Source: Lacipirellulaceae bacterium
GTDB lineage: Bacteria > Planctomycetota > Planctomycetia > Pirellulales > Lacipirellulaceae
Direction of reading: 5' to 3'
Length of the DNA stretch: 64,000 nucleotides
NCBI GenBank assembly: GCA_040218535.1
Contig: JAVJRG010000005.1
Coordinates: forward strand, 1,054,001-1,118,000
The position numbers and the translations under genes are program-made. Every line of letters starts with the position of its first letter. The stretch's first letter is position 1. The notes under the pieces are model-generated. The model was not told where the DNA came from. It worked only from the letters and a program-made list of their open reading frames with translations, and did no database searches. Below are positions 63,506-64,000 of the stretch, one piece after another.

Positions 63506-64000
63506 TCAGCGACGGCGATAGCCAAGTCCAAGCAGCGAAAGCCCAATCAAGGTCAGGCTGGTTGGCTCGGGCACAGCAATGCCTGCAACAAGGGCGTCGC
63601 CCACGTCAGCACCTGAGAGGTCACTGGTTGCTAGGTTATTCGTTTGCAGGAAGCCAGCAAACTCCGGCGAGACCAATAGGTTAGCCGTGATCGAAAGGCT
63701 ATCTCCAGTTGCATCCAACGCGCTGGGGTTTTCGATGTCAAACAGAATCGCTGCAATGCCGGTGGTGCTTTCGACGAAGAATCCACTGGCAAGGCCTGAA
63801 AGTGTTCCAACGCGAGCGGCATCAAAGCCGATGGTAAAATCGCCGACGATCGCGTCCATTGAAGTTGTCCCGTCCGAGTCATCGGTGTCGAAGAAAACCT
63901 CGCCGGTATGTTCGATGGCTCCACTGAATGGCGCGAGCGTGCCAGTGGCGTAGGAGAACGTTGTCGGAAGTTGCGGTGCTGCAGCGTCGCGAGCGTTAAT
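63506..64000 (-). CDS. PEP-CTERM exported protein, 5'-truncated by the window edge
   Basis: The frame is open to the right edge of the window, so at least 164 residues are present and the start is missing. An internal ATG at 63859 is not the true start, because protein-like sequence continues upstream (INARDAAAPQLPTTFSYATG and TLAPFSGAIEHTGEVFFDTD). The C-terminus is a PEP-CTERM signal (VPEPTSLTLIGLSLLGLGYRRR). The visible body resembles the beta-rich domains common in such exoproteins. Function unknown. Confidence 0.75.
   Translation of the reverse strand: MNARDAAAPQLPTTFSYATGTLAPFSGAIEHTGEVFFDTDDSDGTTSMDAIVGDFTIGFDAARVGTLSGLASGFFVESTTGIAAILFDIENPSALDATGDSLSITANLLVSPEFAGFLQTNNLATSDLSGADVGDALVAGIAVPEPTSLTLIGLSLLGLGYRRR

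Noticed and set aside
63073-63684. 203-codon TTG-started frame
   Set aside because: Runs through a REP copy and a terminator and lies antisense to the PEP-CTERM gene; no domain pattern.

Overview
The window looks like part of a Planctomycetota chromosome, most likely of the Pirellulales/Lacipirellulaceae type. This is inferred from repeated PEP-CTERM tails (VPEP followed by a membrane segment and an arginine-rich end), often preceded by dockerin-like Ca-binding repeats (DxNxDGxVxxxD), a PEP-CTERM sulfatase, an animal-type haem peroxidase, a NxxGxxAF-repeat protein, and an FtsQ-like gene next to murB outside a full dcw cluster. Coding density is high, GC is moderate to high, and GTG and TTG starts occur. 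I saw no rRNA, tRNA, prophage or CRISPR array.

Layout. 0.1-7.4 kb: secreted gluzincin-like lipoprotein, membrane protein, scramblase/LURP-like protein, lone GspF-type membrane protein, adenine deaminase with a yeast-type cytosine deaminase, and an acidic/basic low-complexity protein with an RGG-like tail. 7.5-10.5 kb: isochorismatase-fold hydrolase and the hslV-hslU operon. 10.6-15.6 kb: a 316-bp element with perfect 35-bp inverted ends, then tsaE, thiL, csrA, ftsQ-like, murB and trmL. 15.7-28.8 kb: Gfo/Idh/MocA oxidoreductase, PEP-CTERM haem peroxidase and other secreted proteins, an LpxL-type acyltransferase, a double-GNAT protein, a translationally coupled sulfatase/LamG pair and an aldehyde dehydrogenase. 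28.8-35.4 kb: HtrA protease, lipoprotein, membrane-anchored Gfo/Idh-like probable pseudoenzyme, PDZ protein and a Cys-rich/beta-barrel protein. 36.1-41.7 kb: prkA(yeaG)-yeaH-spoVR stress module plus a small unknown gene. 41.8-49.3 kb: hemQ, a nucleobase/nucleoside salvage block (upp, nupC, hpt; deoA, cdd) and an orphan cydA. 49.4-55.2 kb: AAA ATPase, oxidoreductase, response regulator, MGMT and a PEP-CTERM metalloprotease. 55.2-64 kb: a large SMC/Rad50-like ATPase with two C-terminal DUF4332-like domains, a REP-associated Y1 transposase between two REP palindromes, an MmeI-type restriction-modification enzyme between further REP copies, and a truncated PEP-CTERM gene.

Themes. Salvage genes sit in two places: adenine/cytosine deaminases at 3.8-6.0 kb, and upp, nupC, hpt, cdd and deoA at 42.8-47.7 kb. 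Together they would import nucleosides and convert bases and nucleosides to nucleotides. The exported PEP-CTERM proteins suggest a surface or biofilm programme acting on sulfated polysaccharide; their sorting enzyme is not in the window. The most unusual features are non-coding: many intergenic spacers carry inverted-repeat mini-elements of several unrelated families. The clearest is a REP family with its own transposase around an MmeI-type enzyme whose specificity region looks compositionally foreign.
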